54,534 nucleotides of DNA from Candidatus Bathyarchaeota archaeon A05DMB-2 (GCA_018475625.1 JAAKEZ010000013.1:1-54534); one strand, 5' to 3'. Counted from the first letter of the stretch, positions 8,506 to 18,504 are shown. Numbers and translations: made by a program. The notes: generated by a model not told the origin, from the sequence alone.

Positions 8506-8886
8506 ATGACTGAAAAAGTTAGAGAAGACCCAGTTAAGATGCATAAAGACGCTAACAATCTTATGGACTCTGGAAAATACGGGGAAGCAAGAGACCTATT
8601 CCTGCGAACCGCGGAACTATACCGCAAAGCCCAAAACTTCTTTGACGCCACAACCATGCTCTACAAAGCTGGCGAATGCAGCTTCGCGTTGAAGGAGTAT
8701 GAAAAAGCCGTGGAAAACTTTGCAAAATCAGCAGAACTGTCCTTGCAGAAAGGATTCGACAGATTCGCCGTGAGCGCATTTGAATACGCAAGAGATAGCC
8801 AGAAAGCTTTAGGAAACACCGCCGAAGTCTCCGAGTTGGAGAAGAAAATCAAAGAAATCAAAACAAAACTCGAAAGCGCCTTCTAA
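8506..8886 (+). CDS. TPR/SNAP-like helical repeat protein (126 aa)
   Basis: The protein is almost entirely amphipathic helix pairs with tetratricopeptide-type spacing: GKYGEARDLFLRTAELY, then FFDATTMLYKAGECSFAL, then KEYEKAVENFAKSAEL, then a C-terminal Lys/Glu-rich helix. A protein-protein scaffold role is inferred from the fold. The start at ATG 8506 is chosen because a TATA-like ATATACC (about 8479-8485) lies 20-27 bases ahead, which would give a leaderless message. A longer frame from 8341 overlaps top6A and looks non-coding at its N-terminus. A T7 run follows near 8915. Confidence 0.7.
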   Translation: MTEKVREDPVKMHKDANNLMDSGKYGEARDLFLRTAELYRKAQNFFDATTMLYKAGECSFALKEYEKAVENFAKSAELSLQKGFDRFAVSAFEYARDSQKALGNTAEVSELEKKIKEIKTKLESAF

Positions 8887-8998
8887 AACCCGCTGCACCC
8901 TAAGCAGCCTCATCTTTTTTTGCGAACCTATCTTTTTCTAAGAAACTTTAATCAACACGCAGCCCAATTCTAACATCAGAATTCTAACGGCGCCAAAT

Positions 8999-10693
8999 AT
9001 GCCAACACTCTTCAAATCACTCGCGGAACTCCTCGAAAAAATAGAAAACACGCGGAAACGGCTTGAAATTACGGCTTTAACAGCCGACTTCCTAAAAACG
9101 CTAGCGCCTGAAGAAGTGGAGCCTGCGGTTTCCATGATTCTCGGCAGACCTTTCACAAAATGGAACCCGAAAACGCTGGATGTAAGCTGGACAACCCTCA
9201 CAGCTATACTGCAAACCGTAACTGGTGCAGGTTGGAACGCTTTCGCGGAAGCTTTTCGCGACACAGGTGACATCGGTTCTGCAACCAAATCCGTCTTTGA
9301 ACAAACCAAACTGAAAAAGCAAGCGCAGTTGCTGGAGAAAGAGCTCACGGTACCTGAAGTCAGACGCATGCTGGAAGCCATCGCCGAAACCACAGGTTCA
9401 GGCTCCAGAGAAAAGAAAGAGCGATTAATCACCGCGCTCCTCAGCCAAGCGTCACCAGTCGAAGCCAAATACCTCGTGAAGATTTTTACTGGCGAAATGC
9501 GCACGGGACTGCACGAAGGCTTAATGGAGCAAGCCGTCGCCAAGGCATTTGAGGTTCCGCTGGCAACGGTACAGAAAGCGAGCATGGCGATGGGTGACAT
9601 CGGCGAAGTAGCCGCTATAGCGAAAGAAGGCGGCAAAGACGCCCTTACAAACATCAGCTTCAGACTTTTCAGGCCCGTCAAACTCATGCTCGCGCAGACA
9701 GCCGCTGATGTTGCTGAAGCTTTGGAGGAGCAAGGCGGAAAAACCGCGTTCGAGTACAAGTACGATGGCGCAAGAGTGCAAATCCACAAGCAAGGTGGCG
9801 AAGTGCGCATTTTCAGCCGAAGACTAACCGACGTGACGCAGAGCCTTCCAGAAATCGGTGAAGTCGTGAAAGCTAACGTCAAAGCCACTGACGCGATTCT
9901 GGAAGGTGAAGTCATAGCCGTGGATGCTGCTGGAAGTCCTGTTCCGTTCCAGCACCTGATGCGCAGGTTCAAGCGGGTGCATGAGGTAACGGGTATGGCT
10001 GAGAAAATTCCGGTTCGGCTTTTCCTGTTTGACGTTCTGTATCTTGACGGCAAAAGCCTCATCACAGCTCCGTACTTGCAGCGCAGGCAGATTCTGGGTG
10101 AGAACGCTGGCGACATACCGTTGACCACTCAGATTGTCACCGATGACAGGGATGAAGCGGAAAGGTTTCTGCAGCGAGCGATTGATGCTGGGCATGAAGG
10201 GTTGATGGCTAAGAAACTTAACAGTCCATACACGCCTGGAACGCGTGGGAAACGTTGGCTGAAGATTAAGCCTGTGTTGGAGCCGTTGGACTTGGTGATT
10301 GTGGCAGCTGAGTACGGTCACGGACGCAGACACGGTTGGCTCTCTGACTATTATCTGGCTGCACGTGATGCTGAAACTGGCGAATTTCAGACGGTTGGCA
10401 AGACGTTCAAGGGATTAACTGACGCAGAAATTGTGGAGATGACTAAATTGCTTAAGGCGATTGCGGTCAGCGAAGAGGGGAACAGGGTGATTGTGCTTCC
10501 CAAGATAGTGGTCGAGGTGGCGTACAATGAAATCCAGAAAAGCCCGAAATACCATAGCAGGATGGCGTTGCGGTTCGCGCGGATAACGCGCATACGATAT
10601 GACAAGGATGCGGAGGGCGCTAGCACTTTGGAGCGGGTTCGGATGACTTATGAGCAGCAGTTTGCGAAAAAAGGCAGATATAAGGCTGAATGA
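8999..10693 (+). CDS. lig: ATP-dependent DNA ligase
   Basis: Replicative archaeal DNA ligase I-like enzyme (564 aa) that seals nicks with ATP. An N-terminal DNA-binding domain (1-220) is followed by the adenylation domain with nucleophile motif I YKYDGARVQIHK (about 250-261), motif III-like LFLFDVLYLDGK, motif IV EGLMAKKLNSPYTPG and motif V RGKRWLKIKP, then an OB domain ending in ALRFARITRIRYDKD. All nucleotidyl-transfer motifs are intact. Its TGA overlaps the ATG of the next gene (ATGA), so the E1-like gene is probably co-expressed. Confidence 0.97.
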   Translation: MPTLFKSLAELLEKIENTRKRLEITALTADFLKTLAPEEVEPAVSMILGRPFTKWNPKTLDVSWTTLTAILQTVTGAGWNAFAEAFRDTGDIGSATKSVFEQTKLKKQAQLLEKELTVPEVRRMLEAIAETTGSGSREKKERLITALLSQASPVEAKYLVKIFTGEMRTGLHEGLMEQAVAKAFEVPLATVQKASMAMGDIGEVAAIAKEGGKDALTNISFRLFRPVKLMLAQTAADVAEALEEQGGKTAFEYKYDGARVQIHKQGGEVRIFSRRLTDVTQSLPEIGEVVKANVKATDAILEGEVIAVDAAGSPVPFQHLMRRFKRVHEVTGMAEKIPVRLFLFDVLYLDGKSLITAPYLQRRQILGENAGDIPLTTQIVTDDRDEAERFLQRAIDAGHEGLMAKKLNSPYTPGTRGKRWLKIKPVLEPLDLVIVAAEYGHGRRHGWLSDYYLAARDAETGEFQTVGKTFKGLTDAEIVEMTKLLKAIAVSEEGNRVIVLPKIVVEVAYNEIQKSPKYHSRMALRFARITRIRYDKDAEGASTLERVRMTYEQQFAKKGRYKAE

Positions 10694-11754
10694 CAATAAT
10701 TATTCAACCGGTGAAAGCCTTGGACGAAAAAGCGTTTGCCGCTGAATTCTACAGTCGCCAAGTAGCTATGAGAGAGTTAGGCTGGAAGGGTCAGCGGAAA
10801 CTGGGAAAGGCGAAGGTTGCGGTGGTCGGCGTGGGCGGTTTAGGAACCGTGTCAGCACTCTATCTGGCTTTGGCCGGTGTTGGGCATCTGCGGCTGATTG
10901 ACCAAGACACAGTGGAGACTCCAAATCTGCATAGGCAAATCCTTTACACACATGATGACTTACATTACCCGAAAGTTGAGGTAGCTGCGGAACGCTTGAT
11001 GAAGCTGAATCCGCTTTTGGAGGCAGAAGCGATTTCTGAGAATGTAAATGCTGGCAATGTTGAGCGCCTTCTTTCCGGCGTGGATGTTGTGGTTGATGGG
11101 TTGGATAACATGGTGACACGTTACTTGGCTAATCGAGCGTGCGTGAAGCTGGGTGTCCCGTACGTTTTTGGTGCAGCTATCGGATTGGAGGGAAACCTTT
11201 CGGTTTTTTCTCCTCCTGAAACTGGATGTTTGGAATGTTTACTGCCGAACCTTTCCGACAGCGACTTGTTGACTTGTGACACTCGCGGCGTTTTAGGCGC
11301 AACACCAGGAATCATCGGAGCGATGCAGGCGATGGAGACGATTAAGGTTATTGCAGGTGTGGGTTCGCCCTTGAAAGGCAAGCTCATGGTGTGCGATTTT
11401 AACGACATGACTTTTGCCACAATCGACATCTCCAAAGCGGCTAATTGCCAAGCATGCAGAGGAGTTTCGGCAACGATTGGTGGCGGCGAGAGACTTGTTT
11501 GGCTGTGCGGGCTAGAAACTGCTAACATCAACCCCGAGAAGCCTTTGAAGCTGAACCTAGACCAAGTTTACGAGGCAGTGCAGAAGCAGTTTCCTGTTCG
11601 CTTAAAGTCGCATCTAGCAGTAATATTCGACTACAAAGGGCTGGAAGTGAGCCTGTTCAACGGCGGGCGAATGCTGATAAAAAACGTAAAGGATGAAGAC
11701 GCTGCGTTGAAGGCTTACAAGGAAATCCTGAAAACGCTGAAAATAGACAGGTAA
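10690..11754 (+). CDS. ThiF/MoeB/HesA-type E1-like ubiquitin-fold protein activator
   Basis: Adenylates the C-terminus of ThiS/MoaD/SAMP-like ubiquitin-fold proteins for sulfur transfer or conjugation. The nucleotide-binding VVGVGGLGTVSALYLA (about 47-62), the RQ motif YSRQ (about 21-24), and DNMVTRYLAN are present. Two cysteine pairs (CLEC and CQAC) can bind the structural zinc. An extra C-terminal module of about 85 residues starts at CGLETANINPEK, as in many MoeB/ThiF homologues. It overlaps the DNA ligase stop by four bases. No ubiquitin-fold substrate gene lies in the window, so the exact pathway (molybdopterin, thiamine or tRNA thiolation) is open. Confidence 0.9.
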   Translation: MTIIIQPVKALDEKAFAAEFYSRQVAMRELGWKGQRKLGKAKVAVVGVGGLGTVSALYLALAGVGHLRLIDQDTVETPNLHRQILYTHDDLHYPKVEVAAERLMKLNPLLEAEAISENVNAGNVERLLSGVDVVVDGLDNMVTRYLANRACVKLGVPYVFGAAIGLEGNLSVFSPPETGCLECLLPNLSDSDLLTCDTRGVLGATPGIIGAMQAMETIKVIAGVGSPLKGKLMVCDFNDMTFATIDISKAANCQACRGVSATIGGGERLVWLCGLETANINPEKPLKLNLDQVYEAVQKQFPVRLKSHLAVIFDYKGLEVSLFNGGRMLIKNVKDEDAALKAYKEILKTLKIDR

Positions 11755-12054
11755 TTAATGCTGTGAAAACTAGCGCTTACAAAAGTCTATAGCCCCTATA
11801 TAAAGAATCAATTACTGATTTTAGTGCTGAGTGAATTTTTGCGTGCTGTTGTGCTACCATTTTTAATTGCCAGACTAAACGCCTGATTTTGGTAAGAACC
11901 GCTACTCTGCGTCGTTTTATGACTGCGAGAAATTAGCCGCGCGTAAGTTGAGTATGAAAGGTGAGTGTTTTGTGATTGTGCCTACACAGTCACATACTTT
12001 TATTTTGATAACAAACAATTGAACTTTCATAAAATTTAAGGAGAAAAAACGGAA
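11755..12054. other. intergenic region with hairpin/TATA-like element
   Basis: No protein-like frame is seen. AAAAGTCTATAGCCCCTATA followed by TAAAG at 11781-11805 resembles elements at 36901, 47736 and 47804. Near the end, an A-rich AAGGAGAAAAAAC supplies the ribosome site for the surface protein at 12055. Confidence 0.5.
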
Positions 12055-14619
12055 ATGCAAATTTTAAAGGGCAAAAAATCTACTACTGCGATTGCTTTGT
12101 TTCTAGTGTTAACTTTTGCTGTGTCGCTGACTGCTTTGCCGCTTGCTAACGCGCACACGCCTCCGTGGGAAATTACTACGTATGCCTACATCAATGTTGC
12201 GCCTAATCCTGTTGGTAAGGGTCAGCAAGTGCTCATTGTTTTTTGGCTCGACTTGGTAATACAAAATGCTAACATTAGCAACAACATTAGATTCCGCAAC
12301 TACCAACTTACCATCACAAAACCTGATAACACCACCGAAACAACAACCATAGATTTCGTAACCGACTCAACATCATCTGCTTATATTCCGTTCACACCCG
12401 ACCAAGCTGGCATATACAGATTAAACTTCACTTTTCCTGGACAAGTGTACGATTATGGCGGCCCTTACCAGGGTGACTATTACACAGCCAGCACCGCGTT
12501 AACGACACTTACTGTACAGGAGGAACCAATAACGAAACTACCGACGACTCCACTTCCAACGGAATACTGGACACGCCCGATAAATGCGCAAAACCTTCTT
12601 TGGGGCATCGTTTCCTCTAATTGGCTAGGCGGAGCAGCTAACAGCGCTTCTACTGACATTTGGCAGAAAGACGGCAGCGCACCTAGGAGTGCACACATAA
12701 TGTGGACAAAACCATATGAATTTGGCGGCTTAGTCGGCGGAACGCGGTTGCCAGATGCAACATACTACCAAGGCTTTTCATATGAGACAAGATTCAGCAA
12801 TCCAATAATCATCAGTGGCGTACTCTATTACCTTAAACCGCTAAACCACGCTGGGAGCGGTGGTGGTTACACCGCAGTTGACTTGCGGACTGGAGAAGAA
12901 ATATGGAGCAGTGACACGTTGGGCAGCCTCACTTCTGCAGCGCCGAGCAAAGCACAACTCTATGAAGTTGAGAACCCGGATCAGCACGGGGTCGTTCCCC
13001 CAATATTATGGCAAGTTGTTGGCGCTACATGGAATGCTTACGACGCATTTTCAGGAAAATACCTTTTTAACTTGACTGGAGTCCCAGCCGGTACAGAAGC
13101 ATATACTCCGAAGGGCGAAATACTGCGCTATATACTCAGCTACAACACCACTTCTCGCAGCGGCAGGTTGCTTCAGTGGAATAACACTGCGGCGATTCTA
13201 AACTCTGCAGACGTATTCAATCTGCCAGGCTGGAGACCAGTAGGAACGACCATAAACGCTCAAGGCACTCCCGCTGTTCATGGAACCGCTTATGACTTTA
13301 ACGTGACAGTAACGGCGGATTTAACTGGAAGCGCAGCACCAACCATAGTAGGCGTCATTCCTGGTGACCTTATACTTGGACGTAGCAGCAACGTTCAACT
13401 GACTTCGTTGCCGAACCCCAACACGAACCCGTGGACGCTGTGGGCATTGAACCTTAATGCATCTCGAGGACCAATTGGGAGTCTATTGTGGCGTCAGGAT
13501 TACGCAGCACCGCCAGGCAACATCACCAGAATGCTCGCGTGGCAACCGATAGACACAGTTTATCGAACATTTACGATGACAGACTTTGAGACTGGGCAGC
13601 GGCTTGGCTACAGCCTTGACACTGGAGAATTGCTGTGGGGTCCGGTTGGACCGACCGACATAGGCTTCCAATACTACAGCAGCAGAGAAGGCTTTCCCGC
13701 GATGGGTAATCTTTACGTTACAGGCTATGGCGGAATAGTTTACTGCTATTCGATGAAAAACGGAACTCTACTGTGGACATACGGTAACGGTGGACCAGGC
13801 AACAGCACAAGTAGCGGAGACGAAACACCGTGGGGACGCTATCCAACTCACGCTGCCGCAGTTGCTGACGGGATACTTTACACGATGTCAGGTGAGCACT
13901 CGCCTAACACACCGCTTTACAAGGGATACAGAGCGCGCGCCATTAACGCTACCACAGGACAAGAGATATGGACTCTTCTGGACTGGTCTGCTTCAGGACT
14001 AGGAACATCAGTTGCACCAGTCGCCATCGCGGACGGATACATGGTTTTCCTCAATGCATACGACGGTCAATTATACTGTGTCGGCAAGGGTCCAAGCGCC
14101 ATGACGGTGACGGCACCAGACGTTTCAATAGAATTGGGCAGGTCCCTAGTCATCAGGGGCACCGTTACCGATGAGTCTCCAGGCTCAAAAATCAAGGGCA
14201 CCGCTGCAATTTCTGACGAGAGCATGACCGCTTGGATGGAGTACATGTTCATGCAGCAACCACGGCCAGCAAACGCAACAGGAGTTCCAGTAACGATAAG
14301 TGTGATAGACTCTAACAACAACGTCAGAACCATCGGACAGGTCACAAGCGACACTTCAGGCAAATTCAGTTTGCAGTGGACACCGGACATACCAGGCAAC
14401 TACACGGTCATCGCCACATTCGCAGGCTCCAATTCGTACTGGCCATCGTCCGCAGAAACCTTTTTCGCGGTAGATCCTGCACCTCAGGCAACTCCAACAC
14501 CGACACCTCCGCCGCAGTCCGCAGCTGACTTGTACTTCGTGCCCGCAGTCATCGGCATCATCATAGCAATAGTTGTAGTGGGAGCTGTCATAATACTGAT
14601 GCAAAGAAAACGACCATAA
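12055..14619 (+). CDS. secreted PQQ-like beta-propeller protein with Ig-like domain and C-terminal anchor
   Basis: An 854-aa exported protein. Residues 1-33 are a Sec signal peptide (basic KGKKS start, long hydrophobic core, ALPLANA cleavage-like end). The central 200-680 region carries PQQ-propeller blades of the type DLRTGEEIW, SLDTGELLW, SMKNGTLLW and NATTGQEIW, ending with GQLYCVGKG. An Ig-like domain follows (about 690-800), then a Pro/Thr stalk and a single transmembrane helix with RKRP tail. It probably coats the cell surface; ligand unknown. It is a paralogue of the truncated gene at 1-555. A strong AAGGAG ribosome site precedes ATG 12055. No neighbour shares its operon. Confidence 0.9.
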   Translation: MQILKGKKSTTAIALFLVLTFAVSLTALPLANAHTPPWEITTYAYINVAPNPVGKGQQVLIVFWLDLVIQNANISNNIRFRNYQLTITKPDNTTETTTIDFVTDSTSSAYIPFTPDQAGIYRLNFTFPGQVYDYGGPYQGDYYTASTALTTLTVQEEPITKLPTTPLPTEYWTRPINAQNLLWGIVSSNWLGGAANSASTDIWQKDGSAPRSAHIMWTKPYEFGGLVGGTRLPDATYYQGFSYETRFSNPIIISGVLYYLKPLNHAGSGGGYTAVDLRTGEEIWSSDTLGSLTSAAPSKAQLYEVENPDQHGVVPPILWQVVGATWNAYDAFSGKYLFNLTGVPAGTEAYTPKGEILRYILSYNTTSRSGRLLQWNNTAAILNSADVFNLPGWRPVGTTINAQGTPAVHGTAYDFNVTVTADLTGSAAPTIVGVIPGDLILGRSSNVQLTSLPNPNTNPWTLWALNLNASRGPIGSLLWRQDYAAPPGNITRMLAWQPIDTVYRTFTMTDFETGQRLGYSLDTGELLWGPVGPTDIGFQYYSSREGFPAMGNLYVTGYGGIVYCYSMKNGTLLWTYGNGGPGNSTSSGDETPWGRYPTHAAAVADGILYTMSGEHSPNTPLYKGYRARAINATTGQEIWTLLDWSASGLGTSVAPVAIADGYMVFLNAYDGQLYCVGKGPSAMTVTAPDVSIELGRSLVIRGTVTDESPGSKIKGTAAISDESMTAWMEYMFMQQPRPANATGVPVTISVIDSNNNVRTIGQVTSDTSGKFSLQWTPDIPGNYTVIATFAGSNSYWPSSAETFFAVDPAPQATPTPTPPPQSAADLYFVPAVIGIIIAIVVVGAVIILMQRKRP

Positions 14620-14922
14620 CGCTGCAGCCAGAAAGCAAACCATATTCCCCCCTTTTAATTTTTGTGCAGAATTGGAAGAGCTGTTCTGCTGTGCCCAACG
14701 CTATGAGCAGAAGCCAACTATAAACTGAAAACTCGATAAAGTGATTAGGGCTTTTATTCAACTCACATCCAATAGTCCCCCTTTATCATCGTGGATCCTT
14801 TTGGCAATGTTCCCATTTTCATGAGTTTGAAAGATGTCTGACGATGAGAGGAGAAAAGTGTTCAATTCCAAATTAAGCTTATTTGCCTAAAGCATTATAA
14901 TGTCTAACAAGGATGCACCAAA
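14620..14922. other. intergenic region: T-rich terminator and promoter of the next gene
   Basis: A C6-T4-AA-T5 tract at about 14645-14663 is a probable terminator of the surface-protein gene. Near the 3' end, CATTATAA at about 14894-14901 could be a TATA box, and AAGGATG about 7 bases before 14923 a ribosome site. No protein-like frame lies between. Confidence 0.5.
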
Positions 14923-15618
14923 ATGAAGTACGAAATTAAGTACAAACCGTCCTACGCTTTGCTCGTGGTAAACTTGGATCAAGGCGAGACAATCACGGCA
15001 GAATCTGGCGCCATGACGTACATGGATCCGACTATAGAAGTGCACACGCGGAAACGCGAAAAGAGCCTTCTGGGCAGCTTGGGCTTAAGCATCATCGGCG
15101 GACAATCCTTCTGGGTCAATGACTACACAGCGGCAAGCGGTTCAGGCGAAGTCAGCTTCGTAGCCGCACCTGTGGGCGACATAGAACAGCTAGAGGTTAA
15201 GCCAGGACAAGGTTACGTGATACAGAAATCCGCTTACATCGCGTCAACGCAGGGCATCGACCTGGATGTGAAGTGGGAAGGATTCACCAAAGGCTTATTC
15301 GGTCAAGGTCTGTTCATGATTAAGGCAACGGGAAACGGGCAACTGTTCATTAACACTTTCGGCGCTATAGACACGCACAAGCTCGAGACAGGGCAGACAC
15401 TGATAGTTGACAACTTCCACTTGGTCGGCTTCAGCGACTCATGTAGCTACAAGGTTACACGGTTCGGTGGATTGAAGGAAACACTGCTGAGCGGAGAAGG
15501 CTTAGTGACGCAGATTACAGGTCCCGGCGAAGTGCATATTCAGACCAAGAACCTGCGGGAATTCGTAGAGTGGCTCTGGACGCTGCTGGAGCCTCGAGTG
15601 CGGTCAAGAGCCCGCTAA
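14923..15618 (+). CDS. TIGR00266/AIM24-family protein (231 aa)
   Basis: The sequence matches the single-domain AIM24/TIGR00266 family throughout: ITAESGAMTYMDPTIEV (about 26-42), a Gly-rich loop near LGSLGLSIIGGQSFW, VAAPVGDIEQLEV, and FVSF/IKATGNGQLFINTFG in the last third. Family members form beta-rich, oligomer-like folds. In yeast mitochondria AIM24 is a membrane-organising protein, but the archaeal role is not established. It ends about 30 bases before a convergent gene, with a T8-containing tract between. Confidence 0.88.
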   Translation: MKYEIKYKPSYALLVVNLDQGETITAESGAMTYMDPTIEVHTRKREKSLLGSLGLSIIGGQSFWVNDYTAASGSGEVSFVAAPVGDIEQLEVKPGQGYVIQKSAYIASTQGIDLDVKWEGFTKGLFGQGLFMIKATGNGQLFINTFGAIDTHKLETGQTLIVDNFHLVGFSDSCSYKVTRFGGLKETLLSGEGLVTQITGPGEVHIQTKNLREFVEWLWTLLEPRVRSRAR

Positions 15619-15648
15619 ACCCTCAACCTTTCTTTTTTTCCAGCATGG

Positions 15649-17193
15649 CTACCTTTCCAGCATAAACGGCTTCTCACGCGTGACTTTCTCAGGAACCTGA
15701 TCCAGCAGCATCCGCTCTTCTGCCTTCTTGCTGAGCACGACGGGCTGAAGCCTCTGTGCAAGCTCTAACGCTGACTCCAACTTGCTGCTTCTCTCCGCGT
15801 AAACCTCGAACAGTACGCCGCCTTTCTTCACCGCCTCGCCTAGTTTCGCCTTGAACAAGATGCCTGCCCCTTTCTCCTTCGGCGCCCCTGCTTCTCGAGC
15901 GACTCTGACTATGCCTTCAGTGCTTATCCACATAACCCTGCCCGCTTGGTCCGCGGTCACTTCCGCCTTCTGCGTGCCAACAGCTATGTCTTCGGGTTTA
16001 ACGTTTGGGTCTCCGCCCTGCGCTTCGATTATTTCACGAAGTTTTCTCTCTGCCCTGCCAGACTGCAGCATGTTTTCAGCCCGTTGCCGTCCGTCCTCGG
16101 CGCCAGCCATTTCGAAGAGCATGCCTGCGAGGATTACCGCCTTTTCCCTTAGGTCTGCTGGTCCATCGCCCATGAGCGTGATCAAGGCTTCTTGCGCCTC
16201 AAGTGCGGGTCCCACAGCGCAGCCCAATGGTTGATCTCCGAAGGTTAGGGCGCACTGGACGGTTATTCCTAACCGTTTGCCTAAGTCCACGAAGTCGGAT
16301 GCCAGCGTGTGCGCCTCGGTCAGGTTTCTGATTTTGGCGCCGGTTCCCGTGGGAATGTCGATTACGATGTGCGTGGCGCCTATGACTTTCTTCTTGCTCA
16401 TAATCGATGGCAGGAGCAGCGGGTCAATGCCCAGCGGATACTCGATCTGGATGAACAGGTCGTCGGCGGGCGCCAGTTCTAGGGCTCCGCCCCAAACCAG
16501 GCAGCCGTTTGTTTTCCCCACGACTTCCTTAATTTCAGCGATGGACAGGTTGACGGGGCACAAGGTTTCCACGCGGTCGGCTGTTCCCGCGGGAGAAGTA
16601 ACTGCCCGCGAAGACGTTTTGGGAATGGTGAAACCTGCCGCGGCAATAATCGGCACCACGAGCAGGGATGTTTTGTCTCCGGGCAAACCGCCGATGCTGT
16701 GCTTGTCCAGTATGGGAGCTTCGCCGAAGTTTAAGGTCTTGCCTGTTTCTGCCATCGCTCGTGACATGGCTTCTGCCTCGCCCATGTTTAACCCGTAAAC
16801 GTTCAGCGCTGTCAAGAACGCGGCAATCTCCACTTCGCTAAGGTGGCGTTCCACGACGTCTTTGACTATGGTGACGATGTCTTGTCCTCTGAGCCTTTCG
16901 CCGCGCACCTTCGCCCGCACGTGACTGAGGGACTCGGGAAGCTGAGCCAACTCCACTTGCACTGTTTCGTCGCCCCTCAGCCCGAGCGCTGCGGAGATTT
17001 CTTCGTAAAGTCCGATGCGGTTCGTTGGGAAGTGGGCGGCTATGTTGGCGATGGCGATTACCGTTTGGCTGCCGTGAGTTATTCGCATTCTGTCCGAGCT
17101 GTGCACGCCTATCTGGCTCGCGGTTTCCTCGCTTAGAATGGCTATGCGCTTGCCGCCAGCCGTGATTTTCAGCACTTCAGCCATAAGCTCCAT
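15649..17193 (-). CDS. deoA: AMP phosphorylase
   Basis: Archaeal member of the thymidine/AMP phosphorylase family, splitting AMP (or CMP, UMP) with phosphate to ribose-1,5-bisphosphate and base. An N-terminal archaeal domain of about 85 residues precedes the catalytic core with DKHSIGGLPGDKTS (phosphate/substrate loop), TSSRAVTSPAGTADR and VWGGALELAPADD. About 515 aa, the length of AMP phosphorylases rather than bacterial thymidine phosphorylases (about 440). The start could be ATG 17184, 17193 or 17199 or GTG 17202. It diverges from RuBisCO and forms, with it and the isomerase at 18585-19505, the three-step AMP salvage route to 3-phosphoglycerate. Confidence 0.96.
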   Translation of the reverse strand: MELMAEVLKITAGGKRIAILSEETASQIGVHSSDRMRITHGSQTVIAIANIAAHFPTNRIGLYEEISAALGLRGDETVQVELAQLPESLSHVRAKVRGERLRGQDIVTIVKDVVERHLSEVEIAAFLTALNVYGLNMGEAEAMSRAMAETGKTLNFGEAPILDKHSIGGLPGDKTSLLVVPIIAAAGFTIPKTSSRAVTSPAGTADRVETLCPVNLSIAEIKEVVGKTNGCLVWGGALELAPADDLFIQIEYPLGIDPLLLPSIMSKKKVIGATHIVIDIPTGTGAKIRNLTEAHTLASDFVDLGKRLGITVQCALTFGDQPLGCAVGPALEAQEALITLMGDGPADLREKAVILAGMLFEMAGAEDGRQRAENMLQSGRAERKLREIIEAQGGDPNVKPEDIAVGTQKAEVTADQAGRVMWISTEGIVRVAREAGAPKEKGAGILFKAKLGEAVKKGGVLFEVYAERSSKLESALELAQRLQPVVLSKKAEERMLLDQVPEKVTREKPFMLER

Positions 17194-17289
17194 GAACATC
17201 ACATCCAGCTTAGATTAGCAAATGTGATAGTTAAAGATTTTAAGGAAACTGCGATCACAAGTAACCGTGAGGAAACAGTTTTGAGGTAC

Positions 17290-18504
17290 ATGGACTTCGT
17301 TGATTTAAACTACAAACCCAAAGAGACAGACTTAATCTGCACCTTCACCGTGGAGCCAGAAGGCATAAGCCTCAAAGAAGCTGTAGGTGGAGTTGCCGCG
17401 GAAAGCTCGGTGGGCACGTGGACAGAGCTCACCACCATTAAGCCTTACGTGGAGCAGTTGGCAGCCCGCGTCTTCAGCATACAAGGCAGCACCGCGAAAA
17501 TAGCGTATCCAGTTGAGCTTTTCGAGGCTGGAAATATGCCTAACATACTGAGCAGCGTCGCGGGCAACGTGTTCGGGTTGAAAGCTCTTAGGAACTTGCG
17601 CCTCGACGACGTCGAGTTGTCAGACGAGCTTGTGCGAAGCTTTAAGGGTCCACAGTTCGGCATCGCGGGCATTCGCCAGCTCCTGAAAGTGCCTGAGCGC
17701 CCGCTTGTGGGAACTATAATCAAGCCGAAGCTGGGGCTGAAAACCGTGGACCATGCCCAGGTGGCTTATGAGGCATGGACTGGCGGCTGCGACATGGTCA
17801 AGGACGACGAGAACCTGAGCAGCCAACGCTTCAACCCGTTTGAAGAGCGCATCGCCCAGACCCTTGAAAGCAGAGACCGAGCTGAAGAGGAGACTGGCGA
17901 GCGCAAAGTTTACATGGCGAACATCACCGCCGAAACCGACACCATGCTGAAACGCGCCGAGACGGTGCTGGACCACGGCGGCGAATACCTCATGGTGGAC
18001 ATCTTGACTTGTGGCTGGAGCGCCCTGCAGACGCTGCGCGACCAGAATTTCAAGCTGGTTATTCACGCGCACAGGGCGGGACACGCTGCGTTCACCAAGA
18101 ACCCGAGGCATGGGATAGCCATGCGCGCCATAGCCAAAGTCGCGCGGATAATCGGCGTGGACCAGTTGCACGTGGGCACCGTGGTTGGCAAGATGTCCGA
18201 GACCAAACAAGAAGTCCTCGAAAACATCGACGCCTTGAAAATGGAGATGAGAGGGCTGAAGCAGATCATGCCCGTCGCCTCAGGTGGGCTGCATCCAAGG
18301 CTGGTGCCCGCGTTGATGGAGACGTTCGGAAAAGACTTCGTCATCCAAGCAGGCGGCGGCATCCACGGGCACACGAACGGAACAGTGGCTGGGGCGACGG
18401 CGATGCGGCAAGCTGTTGACGCCACGTTGAAAGGAATAAGCCTCGCAGAGTACGCTGAAACGCACGAGGAGCTTAAAGTGGCTCTGGAGCTTTGGAAAGA
18501 ATAG
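17290..18504 (+). CDS. rbcL: ribulose-1,5-bisphosphate carboxylase, form III (archaeal)
   Basis: Carboxylates ribulose-1,5-bisphosphate made from nucleotides, giving two 3-phosphoglycerates. Catalytic residues are all visible (numbered from ATG 17290): K145 in IIKPK, carbamylated K171 with D173 and E174 in MVKDDE, HAHR at 259-262, K301 of loop 6 in VVGKM, S331 in ASGG, and the phosphate-binding AGGGIHGH. The sequence looks closer to methanogen form III than to the Thermococcus type. The start at RYMDFVDL fits the family; a GTG at 17224 would add 22 residues but leaves only about 25-30 bases to the divergent gene. A hairpin terminator follows the stop. Confidence 0.96.
   Translation: MDFVDLNYKPKETDLICTFTVEPEGISLKEAVGGVAAESSVGTWTELTTIKPYVEQLAARVFSIQGSTAKIAYPVELFEAGNMPNILSSVAGNVFGLKALRNLRLDDVELSDELVRSFKGPQFGIAGIRQLLKVPERPLVGTIIKPKLGLKTVDHAQVAYEAWTGGCDMVKDDENLSSQRFNPFEERIAQTLESRDRAEEETGERKVYMANITAETDTMLKRAETVLDHGGEYLMVDILTCGWSALQTLRDQNFKLVIHAHRAGHAAFTKNPRHGIAMRAIAKVARIIGVDQLHVGTVVGKMSETKQEVLENIDALKMEMRGLKQIMPVASGGLHPRLVPALMETFGKDFVIQAGGGIHGHTNGTVAGATAMRQAVDATLKGISLAEYAETHEELKVALELWKE

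Noticed and set aside
14833-14860. C/D-box-like CTGA...GATGA in the gap after the surface protein
   Set aside because: No second D box or paired box C at the right distance; too weak for a guide RNA call.
16277-16798. 173-aa frame opposite AMP phosphorylase
   Set aside because: Antisense shadow of a conserved enzyme.
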